Source: Vibrio comitans | GTDB lineage: Bacteria > Pseudomonadota > Gammaproteobacteria > Enterobacterales > Vibrionaceae | Assembly (NCBI GenBank): GCA_024346835.1 | Contig: AP024866.1 | Coordinates: forward strand, 124,001 to 188,000 | DNA length: 64,000 nt | Direction: 5' to 3' | Shown: piece after piece, positions 21,347 to 29,042 of the stretch | Position numbering within the stretch: the stretch's first letter is position 1 | Layout of the letters: each line of letters opens with the position of its first letter | Notes under the pieces: model-generated | Seen by the model: the letters and a program-made list of their open reading frames with translations, nothing else | Databases searched by the model: none | What the model was told of the DNA's origin: nothing | Made by a program: the position numbers and the translations under genes

Positions 21347-22459
21347 TTATTTTTCTGTAGGCTCAGCCGGTGGCTGCTTCTCCTCAGCTTTTGCTTTTTC
21401 AATAGGTTCTTCATCGGTATTGATGATTACGCCTTTTTTCTTGGTCCACTGCTCCCAACGCTCCTGAGCCAGTACTTGCATATCGCGGTTTTTATCTGCT
21501 TCGTCGACGATTTGCTTTCCTAATAGAAACTCAAAGATATCTTCAAGGGTTACTATGCCTTGCACTGTACCGTATTCATCGACAACCAAAGAGATATGCA
21601 GCCTTTGAGCTAGCATGTTCGCAAATACCTTAGGCAGGGCGCTATTGTTCAAGAATACGTGAATAGGGCGCATTACGCTGCCAAGAGCCTCTGTGCCTCT
21701 GCCCTTCTGTTGTAGCTTAAACAGCTCCAATCGGTGTACAAAGCCGCAGATATTGTCTTTTTGCTCTATATAAACCAGTGGGCGCGAGAAAGGCGTATCG
21801 TGGTGGGTTGCCAAGAACTCATTAATAGAGAGTGCTGCATCAACACGAAATACCACAGGTCGCGGTGTCATTGCCTTAGTTACCGGTACATTTGGCAAAT
21901 TCAGTAGGTTGTTAAGGATTCGAATTTCATCCTCACCAAACTCATCTGAATCCTTCGCTAGGATAGCCATCGCTGAGATCTCGTCACGTAGCTTTGGCTC
22001 TACGTTGCCACGAGATAGACGCTTGGTTATCTGCTCAGAGAACCAAACGAAAGGTCGCAACATCCATACCATCCAATTTAGTACTCCTGCAGAAGCGGGT
22101 GCTAGTTGGCGCCAGTAGGTCGCACCAATAGTCTTTGGCACAATCTCTGACAGAATCAGAATGCCAAGCGTAAGCACTGCAGAAAATACACCTAGCCATT
22201 GGCTTCCAAATACCACAGACGCTTGTGCACCTGCGCTAGCTGCGCCGATGGTGTGAGCGATAGTATTTAGCGTCAGAATCGAAGCCAGTGGACGATCGAT
22301 ATCAGACTTAAGCTTACTTAGCTTGTCGGCAGCAGGGTGTCCTTGCTGTCGTAGCTGAGCAATATAGCTTGGTGAAATACTCAAAAGCACAGCTTCTAAA
22401 ACTGAGCAAATGAACGAGACTCCGATAGCAACGGAGACATAGATTGTAAGAAGTAACAT
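21347..22459 (-). CDS. DUF21-CBS membrane protein (CNNM/HlyC-CorC family)
   Basis: 370 aa. The N-terminal half is a DUF21 membrane domain with about four helices (residues 5-30, 60-80, 92-112, 122-140) and the family's small-residue motif IAHTIGAASAGAQASV. A CBS pair follows (about 190-320), including VVDEYGTVQGIVTLEDIFEFLLG. The tail is charged (KAKAEEKQPPAEPTEK) and the usual C-terminal CorC_HlyC domain is absent. Relatives handle divalent cations such as Mg or Co; the specific role here is unknown. Confidence 0.86.
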   Translation of the reverse strand: MLLLTIYVSVAIGVSFICSVLEAVLLSISPSYIAQLRQQGHPAADKLSKLKSDIDRPLASILTLNTIAHTIGAASAGAQASVVFGSQWLGVFSAVLTLGILILSEIVPKTIGATYWRQLAPASAGVLNWMVWMLRPFVWFSEQITKRLSRGNVEPKLRDEISAMAILAKDSDEFGEDEIRILNNLLNLPNVPVTKAMTPRPVVFRVDAALSINEFLATHHDTPFSRPLVYIEQKDNICGFVHRLELFKLQQKGRGTEALGSVMRPIHVFLNNSALPKVFANMLAQRLHISLVVDEYGTVQGIVTLEDIFEFLLGKQIVDEADKNRDMQVLAQERWEQWTKKKGVIINTDEEPIEKAKAEEKQPPAEPTEK

Positions 22460-22715
22460 GGTACCCTAGTGAATTGTTTATGAAACAAGCGGATTATGAC
22501 AGTCATTTTCAGTAAATGATAGCCTGCTGAATAGGTTGAAAGTGTTGAAAATACAAGCATCAACCCCTTCAGATTAGGTCAATTTGTGAGTTGAATTGCA
22601 GAATGAGCTAAAAAATGTTCGCTTGAACCTAAAGAACGCCCGCAACCCTTTGCCAGATGGGGGCTTTATGATTTAGAGTGACCTTGTTTTCAAACACTTT
22701 AGAAGGGAAACCCCA

Positions 22716-22988
22716 ATGAACAAGACCCAATTAATCGATGCAATTGCTGAAAAAGCGGATCTATCAAAAGCACAAGCAAAAGCAGCTCTTGAAGCTACTC
22801 TTGAAGGCGTAACCGATGCTCTTAAAGAGGGCGACCAAGTTCAACTAATTGGTTTTGGCACATTTAAAGTATCTCACCGTAATGCACGCACTGGTCGTAA
22901 CCCTAAGACTGGTGAAGAGATTCAAATTGCAGCTGCAAATGTTCCTGCATTTACTGCTGGTAAAGCACTGAAAGATTCAGTTAATTAA
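22716..22988 (+). CDS. hupA: DNA-binding protein HU-alpha
   Basis: Histone-like nucleoid protein of 90 aa. It has [26 protein letters not shown] helices and the DNA-gripping arm [23 protein letters not shown], with the arm-tip proline in RNPKTG. The start has AGAAGGG upstream. It lies between yjaG and a DUF1481 gene as in E. coli. The 256-bp upstream region should hold its promoters. Confidence 0.98.
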   Translation: MNKTQLIDAIAEKADLSKAQAKAALEATLEGVTDALKEGDQVQLIGFGTFKVSHRNARTGRNPKTGEEIQIAAANVPAFTAGKALKDSVN

Positions 22989-22992
22989 TGTA

Positions 22993-23027
22993 AAATACGC
23001 CGAGTGACATCGCTCGGCGTATTTTTT
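22993..23027 (+). terminator. hupA terminator
   Basis: AAATACGCCGAG / CTCGGCGTATTT with loop TGACATCG and a run of seven Ts. The last T is 2 bp from the start codon of the next gene. Confidence 0.93.
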
Positions 23028-23028
23028 T

Positions 23029-23724
23029 ATGAAACACTTCATTGCTTCTGCTTTAGCTATTCTAACCCTAGCGGGTTGTTCTTCTGCTACGACTCCTCTA
23101 CGTCAATCTGCCCAGATTACTGAATATTCGGGTGGCGAAATTGATGACACAAAAACCTCTCTATTTTGGCTCACTGAGCGTTTTGATTCGCCAGAATCAA
23201 GCTCTGATGACGTGATTTTCAAAGATAACACTTGGTACAAAAGTAATTACACTTGGGATAGCGACAACCTTCGAGAAATATCTCGCACAGGTGAAAGGCT
23301 ATCTAGCTCTGGTGATCTAGTTCCTTTTCAAATGACTTTGCGCTTCAGTGGTACTGGAGAAGCGGTTTATCAAAGATTGCGAATCAATGGCAAGGTTATG
23401 CCTATGCGTAAGCAACAAATTGATGATGTTAAGCAACAGGCAAGTGATTTGATAGCCAAAGGGAAAGACCAGCACAAACAGGGGTTAGAGCTGATACAAG
23501 GCTATTGGGAAGAAGGTGAATTTGTTACTTGTGAAGGAAAGACATTCACCAGTATCGAGTTCAACGAACAATTGCCATCATTCGTCATTGAACGATTAAT
23601 TGACGAAGACCACTTTGCAGCATTTATCGGTGAGTACAAAGCCAAGAAAATTGTCGTTGATAAAATGCTAATGCTCAAGAACGGCGGTTATGAATGCATT
23701 GAGCGACCGTCCTTGCAAAGCTAA
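23029..23724 (+). CDS. yjaH: DUF1481 lipoprotein (YjaH-like)
   Basis: 231 aa with a complete lipoprotein signal: basic start MKHF, hydrophobic core, lipobox LAGC with Cys17. The mature part (SLFWLTERF, WYKSNYTWD, MRKQQIDDVKQQASDLIAKG) fits the DUF1481 family that follows hupA in enterobacteria and vibrios. The start codon lies directly behind the hupA terminator T run and has no Shine-Dalgarno sequence. Translation must depend on readthrough RNA or another start signal. Function unknown; presumably anchored in the envelope. Confidence 0.85.
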   Translation: MKHFIASALAILTLAGCSSATTPLRQSAQITEYSGGEIDDTKTSLFWLTERFDSPESSSDDVIFKDNTWYKSNYTWDSDNLREISRTGERLSSSGDLVPFQMTLRFSGTGEAVYQRLRINGKVMPMRKQQIDDVKQQASDLIAKGKDQHKQGLELIQGYWEEGEFVTCEGKTFTSIEFNEQLPSFVIERLIDEDHFAAFIGEYKAKKIVVDKMLMLKNGGYECIERPSLQS

Positions 23725-23741
23725 CGATTCAGGCTAGAGAA

Positions 23742-24089
23742 TTAATAGACTGGTTGAAGCTTCTGTATATTGATGTGCTTAGTTCTATACGCCATTGGTG
23801 TCATGCCTGTCTGTTTTTTGAAGACTCGGCAGAAATAAGTGTCATCTAAAAAGCCAGATTCTACCGCTATTGTCGCTACCTTATAATGCCTTCTATTCAC
23901 CAATAGATTTTTGGCGCGCTCGACTCTTTTAAACATCACATACTGTTGATAGGACATCCCTAAATTATTTCGAAATAGCTTTGGGAGATAAAACACTGAG
24001 CAGTCGCACGCTTCAGCTACAGATTCTGCGGTTAAAGCTGCTGTGAAGTGTTGGTTTACATAGTCCACTGCTTTTTCGATCTTGGTCAT
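23742..24089 (-). CDS. Single-domain AraC family regulator
   Basis: 115 aa consisting only of the AraC/XylS DNA-binding domain, like MarA or SoxS. The first helix-turn-helix is LTAESVAEACDCSVFYLPKLF (about 18-38) and the second KVATIAVESGFLDDTYFCRVFKK (about 70-92), ending GMTPMAYR. There is no ligand domain, so activity is probably set by expression level. A good AAGGAAAGGG ribosome-binding site precedes the ATG. It is AT-rich relative to its neighbours. Targets are unknown; a dyad lies upstream. Confidence 0.85.
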   Translation of the reverse strand: MTKIEKAVDYVNQHFTAALTAESVAEACDCSVFYLPKLFRNNLGMSYQQYVMFKRVERAKNLLVNRRHYKVATIAVESGFLDDTYFCRVFKKQTGMTPMAYRTKHINIQKLQPVY

Positions 24090-24182
24090 AGTCCCTTTCC
24101 TTGTATGGTAGATGAACCAAGGTAATGGAGTTGGAAAGGGCAGGCTATTCGATATTTTTTGATATGTGCAAAAATGAAATAT

Positions 24183-24200
24183 ATTGCACTAATTTGCAAT
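24183..24200. promoter_or_regulatory. Dyad upstream of the AraC gene
   Basis: ATTGCA-CTAATT-TGCAAT is a perfect 6-6-6 inverted repeat, with a further TGCAA-type word just upstream (about 24168). It lies about 95 bp before the AraC-family start and may bind that protein or the neighbouring XRE regulator. Inferred from symmetry only. Confidence 0.4.
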
Positions 24201-24215
24201 AAAATTGAGACGGGT

Positions 24216-25034
24216 TTAAATCGCTTCGTTCAGAATCTGTGCTTCTTCGCTTTTGTTGAGTTCATATCTTAAAAGTCGAAAATCATAGGCATCATTGTCG
24301 AGCATATTCCTAACAAAGGCGTTGTGATAGAGGTGACCAATGGTTGTTTCGTAGATAGCGCCATTCTCAAACAAGATCTCTGGTTCTATATATAGATCCC
24401 TAAACAATAGAGATAGGCTAGCTTCGTGGACAGGGGCTTTGAATATCGTACCTGAAGGTAGCGTAGCGATGTACTCATGCACATGCTTCCAAATGAACAG
24501 ATTTATCGCAGATAGGCTGACGATCGTTAGTTTGTTGTCTGATTTCTCATAGACATAGGCTGAGACAATAGCCCCTTGATGATAGAAAATTCGTACCCAT
24601 GGATCGCTAACATTGAGCAAGTTCATTAGCTCATCTAGGCTAATTGAGTCTTGCAGAATGTGTGAGTGAGAACTTTGCACCCAGTCTCTCTGGTAGTCAG
24701 TCAATCGAGAGTATTTAACAGCAACTTCGTCAGTAACAGGATAGTCGAAGAATGTATTCTGCTTCTCAATCAGCATCTGATTGCTTTTTGCCCGATTAAT
24801 GAGTGGCAGTTCTGCAGGGGCGTATTCGTAATCAACGTAGAAAAAATGTGCGAGACCTACACGACGCAGTATTGATGGTGTTACTTTGCCATGTTCCCAT
24901 AAGCTAATCATTGATTGAGTGACGTTAGCAAATACACGATGTTGTTCACTGAGTTGATTGGCAAGTTCTCCTTGGGATAGGCCTGCTTCTACTCTTAGAT
25001 ATCTAAGTCGCTCGTGAAAGTTTTGCTTGTTCAT
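24216..25034 (-). CDS. XRE-type regulator with unrecognised C-terminal domain
   Basis: 272 aa. Residues 6-60 form a Cro/CI helix-turn-helix (LRYLRVEAGLSQGELANQL, then VTQSMISLWEHGKVTPS). The C-terminal 170 residues (about 100-270) are a mixed alpha/beta domain rich in aromatic residues that I do not recognise; there is no transmembrane segment or catalytic motif I can name. It is AT-rich and followed by the AraC gene on the same strand 126 bp on, so the two may form an accessory regulatory pair between hupA-yjaH and purD. Confidence 0.75.
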   Translation of the reverse strand: MNKQNFHERLRYLRVEAGLSQGELANQLSEQHRVFANVTQSMISLWEHGKVTPSILRRVGLAHFFYVDYEYAPAELPLINRAKSNQMLIEKQNTFFDYPVTDEVAVKYSRLTDYQRDWVQSSHSHILQDSISLDELMNLLNVSDPWVRIFYHQGAIVSAYVYEKSDNKLTIVSLSAINLFIWKHVHEYIATLPSGTIFKAPVHEASLSLLFRDLYIEPEILFENGAIYETTIGHLYHNAFVRNMLDNDAYDFRLLRYELNKSEEAQILNEAI

Positions 25035-25154
25035 GATTATTGATAACGCTTGAGGTAGGTATTCGTAAAACTGGTAAGACCATTATACCATTTTGGTCTT
25101 CAATGAAATAGAAAGAAACCTTTAGGGAATGTATAAACGCAGTGTATGAATATG

Positions 25155-25183
25155 AAAAAAGCCACCTCATAAATTGAAGTGGC
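25155..25183 (-). terminator. purHD operon terminator
   Basis: Minus-strand stem GCCACTTCA / TGAGGTGGC (one G-T pair) followed by six Ts, 27 bp past the purD stop. Confidence 0.88.
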
Positions 25184-25210
25184 TCCAGTATTTTTCGGCT
25201 TAGAGCGTAA

Positions 25211-26500
25211 TTACTTTTGCTGCTCGCGAGCAATCGCACGATAACCAATATCATTGCGGTGGAACATACCATTCCAGCTAACTTGTATGGCTAGAGCGTA
25301 AGCTTGCTGCTGCGCTTCTGAAACTGTGTTACCTAGTGCCGTAGCACAAAGAACACGGCCACCGTTTGTGACAACTTCGCCAGCTTCATTATTAGCAGTG
25401 CCTGCATGGAAAATCTTTTGGTCTTCCGCATCAACTGATGGCAGTGAAATCACATCGCCTTTTGCGTAATCAGCTGGGTAACCACCTGCTGCTAGTACAA
25501 CACCAATTGAAGCACGTGGATCCCACTTAGATTCTGCTTCGTCTAGCTTCTCATCGATTGCCATTAGGCAAAGCTCAACAAGGTCAGACTCCATGCGCAT
25601 CATGATAGGTTGAGTTTCAGGATCACCGAAGCGACAGTTGTACTCAATCACTTTAGGAGTGCCATCTTCTGCAATCATTAGACCTGCGTATAGGAAGCCT
25701 GTGTAAGGTGCGCCTTCAGCGTCCATGCCACGTACAGTAGGGTAGATAACTTCTTCTAGAATACGATTGTGGATCTCTGGCGTTACTACTGGAGCCGGTG
25801 AGTAAGCACCCATACCGCCAGTGTTAGGGCCAGTATCTTTATCGCCAACACGTTTATGATCTTGGCTAGTTGCCATAGGTAGTACGCTAGCGCCGTCAAC
25901 CATAACGATGAAGCTTGCTTCTTCACCTTCTAGGAATTCTTCGATAACTACGCGGCTTCCCGCTTCACCGAATGCGTTGCCTGCAAGCATGTCCTTGATT
26001 GCGTCTTCAGCTTCAGTAAGGGTCATTGCAACAATAACGCCTTTACCTGCTGCAAGGCCGTCCGCCTTAACAACAATAGGTGCGCCTTGTTCACGAACGT
26101 AAGCAATTGCTGGCTCAATTTCAGTGAAGTTTGCGTAAGAACCTGTTGGGATATCGTGGCGAGCTAAGAAGTCTTTAGTAAAGGCTTTAGAACCTTCAAG
26201 CTGAGCTGCAGCTTGAGTTGGACCAAAGATAGGTAGCCCTGCTTCACGGAAGGCATCGACAACACCGATAACTAATGGTGCTTCCGGGCCTACGATAGTC
26301 AGCTCAATGGCTTTTTCTTTTGCAAACGCAACAAGAGCGTCGATGTCTTCAACACCGATATTTACATTCTCTAGTTTAGGCTCTAGAGCTGTACCCGCGT
26401 TACCTGGAGCAACGAAGACAGTTTCAACGTTTGGGTTCTGTGCTGCTTTCCAACCAAGTGCGTGCTCGCGACCGCCAGCACCGATGATTAATACGTTCAT
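25211..26500 (-). CDS. purD: Phosphoribosylamine-glycine ligase
   Basis: ATP-grasp enzyme joining glycine to phosphoribosylamine, the second step of purine synthesis. The 429 aa match E. coli PurD. The N-terminus is LIIGAGGREHALGWK. The ATP-grasp segments include VVKADGLAAGKGV and the signature RFGDPETQP with metal ligands. It follows purH across an 87-bp gap that contains a hairpin. Confidence 0.98.
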   Translation of the reverse strand: MNVLIIGAGGREHALGWKAAQNPNVETVFVAPGNAGTALEPKLENVNIGVEDIDALVAFAKEKAIELTIVGPEAPLVIGVVDAFREAGLPIFGPTQAAAQLEGSKAFTKDFLARHDIPTGSYANFTEIEPAIAYVREQGAPIVVKADGLAAGKGVIVAMTLTEAEDAIKDMLAGNAFGEAGSRVVIEEFLEGEEASFIVMVDGASVLPMATSQDHKRVGDKDTGPNTGGMGAYSPAPVVTPEIHNRILEEVIYPTVRGMDAEGAPYTGFLYAGLMIAEDGTPKVIEYNCRFGDPETQPIMMRMESDLVELCLMAIDEKLDEAESKWDPRASIGVVLAAGGYPADYAKGDVISLPSVDAEDQKIFHAGTANNEAGEVVTNGGRVLCATALGNTVSEAQQQAYALAIQVSWNGMFHRNDIGYRAIAREQQK

Positions 26501-26526
26501 GTTTAATCCTCAAGTTTTAAATTCTT

Positions 26527-26550
26527 AAAAGCCCCTCATAGTTGAGAGGC
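26527..26550 (-). promoter_or_regulatory. Terminator-like hairpin between purH and purD
   Basis: Minus-strand GCCTCTCA pairs with TGAGGGGC (one G-T) and is followed by TTTTAAG. It could reduce purD expression or stabilise purH mRNA. The U-tract is short. Confidence 0.55.
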
Positions 26551-26587
26551 TTGATAATTTGCTAATCGTCTAAGTAATACGAAGTGA

Positions 26588-28180
26588 TTAGTGGCGGAAG
26601 TGACGCATACCAGTAAAGATCATCGCCATGCCATGTTCGTCAGCTGCATCGATAACTTCTTGATCGCGCATTGAACCACCTGGTTGAATCACACACTTGA
26701 TACCTGCGTCAGCAGCAGCATCGATACCATCGCGGAATGGGAAGAAAGCATCCGATGCCATTACGCAACCTTCAACTTGTAGACCTTCATCAGCGGCTTT
26801 GATACCCGCGATTTTCGCAGAGTAAACACGGCTCATTTGGCCTGCGCCTACACCGATAGTCATGTCACCTTTCGAATAAACGATCGCGTTAGATTTCACG
26901 TACTTCGCTACTTTCCAGCAGAATAGAGCATCTTTTAGCTCTTCAGCTGTTGGTTGGCGCTTAGACACTACTTTAAGATCTTCTGCTGACACCATACCTT
27001 GGTCACGGTCTTGAACTAGCAGGCCACCGTTCACACGCTTAACGTCAAAGCCTGTGGTCTTGCTTGTCCACTCACCACACTCAAGTAGGCGAAGGTTTTT
27101 CTTAGCCGCAACGATTTCTACTGCTTCAGCAGAAACAGAAGGTGCAATGATAACTTCAACGAATTGACGCTCAGTGATAGCGGTTGCTGTAGCTGCGTCT
27201 AGCTCGCGGTTGAATGCGATGATGCCACCAAATGCAGAAGTAGGGTCTGTTTTGAACGCGCGGTCATAAGCTTCTAGGATGTTTTCGCCTAGCGCTACAC
27301 CACATGGGTTAGCGTGCTTAACGATAACACATGCTGGCTCGTCAAATTCTTTCACACACTCAAGAGCAGCGTCAGTATCAGCGATGTTGTTGTAAGACAG
27401 TGCCTTACCTTGAATTTGGCGAGCTGTTGATACAGACGCTTCTTCTGGGTTTGCTTCAACATAGAATGCAGCTGCTTGATGGCTGTTCTCGCCATAGCGC
27501 ATGTCTTGCTTTTTCTCGAACTGTTGGTTGAACGTGCGAGGGAATTTCGACTCTTCGTCACCTTCTTTGTTTTCACCGTAAGAAGGAACCATAGTGCCAA
27601 AGTAGTTAGCAATCATGCCATCGTAAGAAGCAGTGTGCTCAAACGCTGCAATCGCAAGGTCAAAACGAGTCTCAAGAGTCAGAGATGCTTCGTTTGCATC
27701 CATTTCTGCAATTACGCGATCGTAATCATGAGCGTTTACAACGATGGTCACGTCTTTGTGGTTTTTCGCTGCAGAACGAACCATTGTTGGGCCACCGATA
27801 TCGATGTTCTCAACTGCATCAGCAAGGGTACAACCTTCTTTTGCTACGGTTTCAGCGAATGGGTATAGGTTAACAACAACCATATCGATAGGATTGATGC
27901 CGTGCTTTTCCATCACATCATCGTCTTGTCCACGACGACCAAGTACACCGCCGTGTACTTTAGGGTGAAGGGTCTTAACACGACCGTCCATCATTTCTGG
28001 GAAGCCAGTGTAGTCAGACACTTCAGTGACTGCTAGGCCTTGTTCTGCAAGTAGGCGAGCTGTACCGCCAGTAGAAAGAAGTTCAACATTGCGTTCAGCT
28101 AGGGCTTTAGCAAATTCTACGATGCCAGTTTTATCAGATACGCTGATAAGAGCGCGGCGAATTGGGCGAGCGTTACTCAT
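26588..28180 (-). CDS. purH: AICAR formyltransferase / IMP cyclohydrolase
   Basis: Last two steps of IMP synthesis in one protein of 530 aa (E. coli 529). The N-terminal MGS-like cyclohydrolase shows [16 protein letters not shown] and [11 protein letters not shown]. The C-terminal transformylase shows the catalytic KHANPCGVA and DAFFPFRDG. The start is ATG with an AGGA-type site. The ATG overlaps the stop of a 30-codon upstream ORF (ATGA). Confidence 0.98.
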   Translation of the reverse strand: MSNARPIRRALISVSDKTGIVEFAKALAERNVELLSTGGTARLLAEQGLAVTEVSDYTGFPEMMDGRVKTLHPKVHGGVLGRRGQDDDVMEKHGINPIDMVVVNLYPFAETVAKEGCTLADAVENIDIGGPTMVRSAAKNHKDVTIVVNAHDYDRVIAEMDANEASLTLETRFDLAIAAFEHTASYDGMIANYFGTMVPSYGENKEGDEESKFPRTFNQQFEKKQDMRYGENSHQAAAFYVEANPEEASVSTARQIQGKALSYNNIADTDAALECVKEFDEPACVIVKHANPCGVALGENILEAYDRAFKTDPTSAFGGIIAFNRELDAATATAITERQFVEVIIAPSVSAEAVEIVAAKKNLRLLECGEWTSKTTGFDVKRVNGGLLVQDRDQGMVSAEDLKVVSKRQPTAEELKDALFCWKVAKYVKSNAIVYSKGDMTIGVGAGQMSRVYSAKIAGIKAADEGLQVEGCVMASDAFFPFRDGIDAAADAGIKCVIQPGGSMRDQEVIDAADEHGMAMIFTGMRHFRH

Positions 28181-28269
28181 GCTTCCATATTCCTCAAGTA
28201 CTTAAGATTATCCGCTACCGACAGAATAAATGAGAAGCCCCGAATCATTAGCTCGATCGTCTGGTGCAT
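28177..28269 (-). CDS. Possible 30-codon leader ORF coupled to purH
   Basis: ATG at 28269 opens a 30-residue frame ([11 protein letters not shown]..., with a hydrophobic middle) whose TGA overlaps the purH ATG as ATGA. Its last codons contain the purH ribosome-binding site. AGAAG lies 8 nt upstream of its start. The overlap is typical of translational coupling, but such frames also occur by chance and I recognise no family. Confidence 0.35.
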   Translation of the reverse strand: MHQTIELMIRGFSFILSVADNLKYLRNMEA

Positions 28270-28315
28270 ACTCACAACTTCTGCTGATTTTGGAATCAAG
28301 TTGGATGAAAAGATG

Positions 28316-28363
28316 TTTGTCAAAGTTGAGTCTGCATCATGACCATGAAACAACTTTGACAAA
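28316..28363. repeat. Perfect 13-bp inverted repeat in the purH leader
   Basis: TTTGTCAAAGTTG (28316-28328) and CAACTTTGACAAA (28351-28363) are exact inverse copies around a 22-base loop, and AGAT/ATCT extends the stem after one mismatch. It lies between the predicted purH start point and the 30-codon ORF, so it would form a large hairpin in the purHD leader RNA. Confidence 0.8.
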
Positions 28364-28404
28364 AATCTTCGGCGTGCAAAAAAACATCAATTCGAATGGC
28401 GCGT

Positions 28405-28449
28405 ATTCTAGCGAATAATTTTCTAAAAAGCTCGCGCAATCGTTTGGCA
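28405..28449 (-). promoter_or_regulatory. purHD promoter with PurR-like operator
   Basis: Minus-strand -10 TAGAAT (28405-28410) is followed by a GC-rich discriminator (ACGCGCC). Upstream at 28434-28449 is GCCAAACGATTGCGCG in minus orientation, which resembles the PurR box (CGCAAACGTTTGCG) in most core positions. The -35 is poor. Placement of the box near -35/-50 fits PurR repression of purHD. The predicted leader is about 220 nt. Confidence 0.55.
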
Positions 28450-28551
28450 TTTGCATTTTATTGTCAAAAAAGTGTCATTTGGGAAAGTTAAGACGATGAA
28501 GGTAGAAAAAAGTAACTTAGATTTTTCTAGCAAATATGTTGCAGTAAGCCC

Positions 28552-28583
28552 TTGACCTTGGAGTTATATCCAAGGTTTATACT
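28552..28583 (+). promoter_or_regulatory. MerR-type promoter/operator of the zntR-permease operon
   Basis: -35 TTGACC (28552-28557) and -10 TATACT (28578-28583) are separated by 20 bp, the over-long spacer typical of MerR-family targets. The spacer contains the dyad ACCTTGG (28555-28561) / CCAAGGT (28570-28576). This is a strong indication that the downstream MerR protein controls its own operon by metal-dependent DNA distortion. Confidence 0.85.
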
Positions 28584-28616
28584 AATAGGGTATCAAAATA
28601 TTGAGTGGGTATTGGA

Positions 28617-29042
28617 ATGTATAAGATTGGGGAGCTGGCTAATCGATTTGATATAAAGCCAGACACATTACGCTTCTATGAAAAACATGGACTGTTGAAG
28701 CCTAGTTCACGCAGTGAATCAGGCTATCGCGTATACACCCATGAGGATGCCGATAAGCTTGGCTTTATCATCCGTGCGAAACGAGTAGGCTTTTCATTGC
28801 AGGAGATAGCGGATTTACTCTCTATTCAGCTCGACAAAGAAAGCCATAGCTGTAAAGAGGCGCGTGACATTGTTGATATGAAATGTCATCAGGTTGAACA
28901 GCGTATTAAAGAGCTACAAATTTTTCAGGACTCTTTACAAAAGCTCAGTGCATCATGTTGTGGGGGAAGTGAACCTGCGACCCATTGTTCTATTCTAGAA
29001 GCACTAGAAAGTGCTGATAGCCATGCTTTGAAGGAGGCATGA
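28617..29042 (+). CDS. zntR: ZntR-like MerR family metal-responsive regulator
   Basis: 141 aa, the length of E. coli ZntR. The N-terminal winged helix (YKIGELANRFDIKPDTLRFYEK) is followed by a long dimer helix. Metal ligands match ZntR: a Cys in HSCKEA at the start of the dimer helix, then CCGGS and HCSILEALE at the C-terminus. I use the ATG at 28617 because it matches the family start; GTG at 28605 would add four residues. It overlaps the permease gene by 4 bp. The likely inducer is Zn(II) or a related soft metal such as Cd or Pb. Confidence 0.85.
   Translation: MYKIGELANRFDIKPDTLRFYEKHGLLKPSSRSESGYRVYTHEDADKLGFIIRAKRVGFSLQEIADLLSIQLDKESHSCKEARDIVDMKCHQVEQRIKELQIFQDSLQKLSASCCGGSEPATHCSILEALESADSHALKEA

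Noticed and set aside
24216..25034. Acetyltransferase (GNAT) fold in the XRE protein C-terminus
   Set aside because: The order of hydrophobic strands is vaguely similar, but no acetyl-CoA loop (Q/RxxGxG/A) is present.
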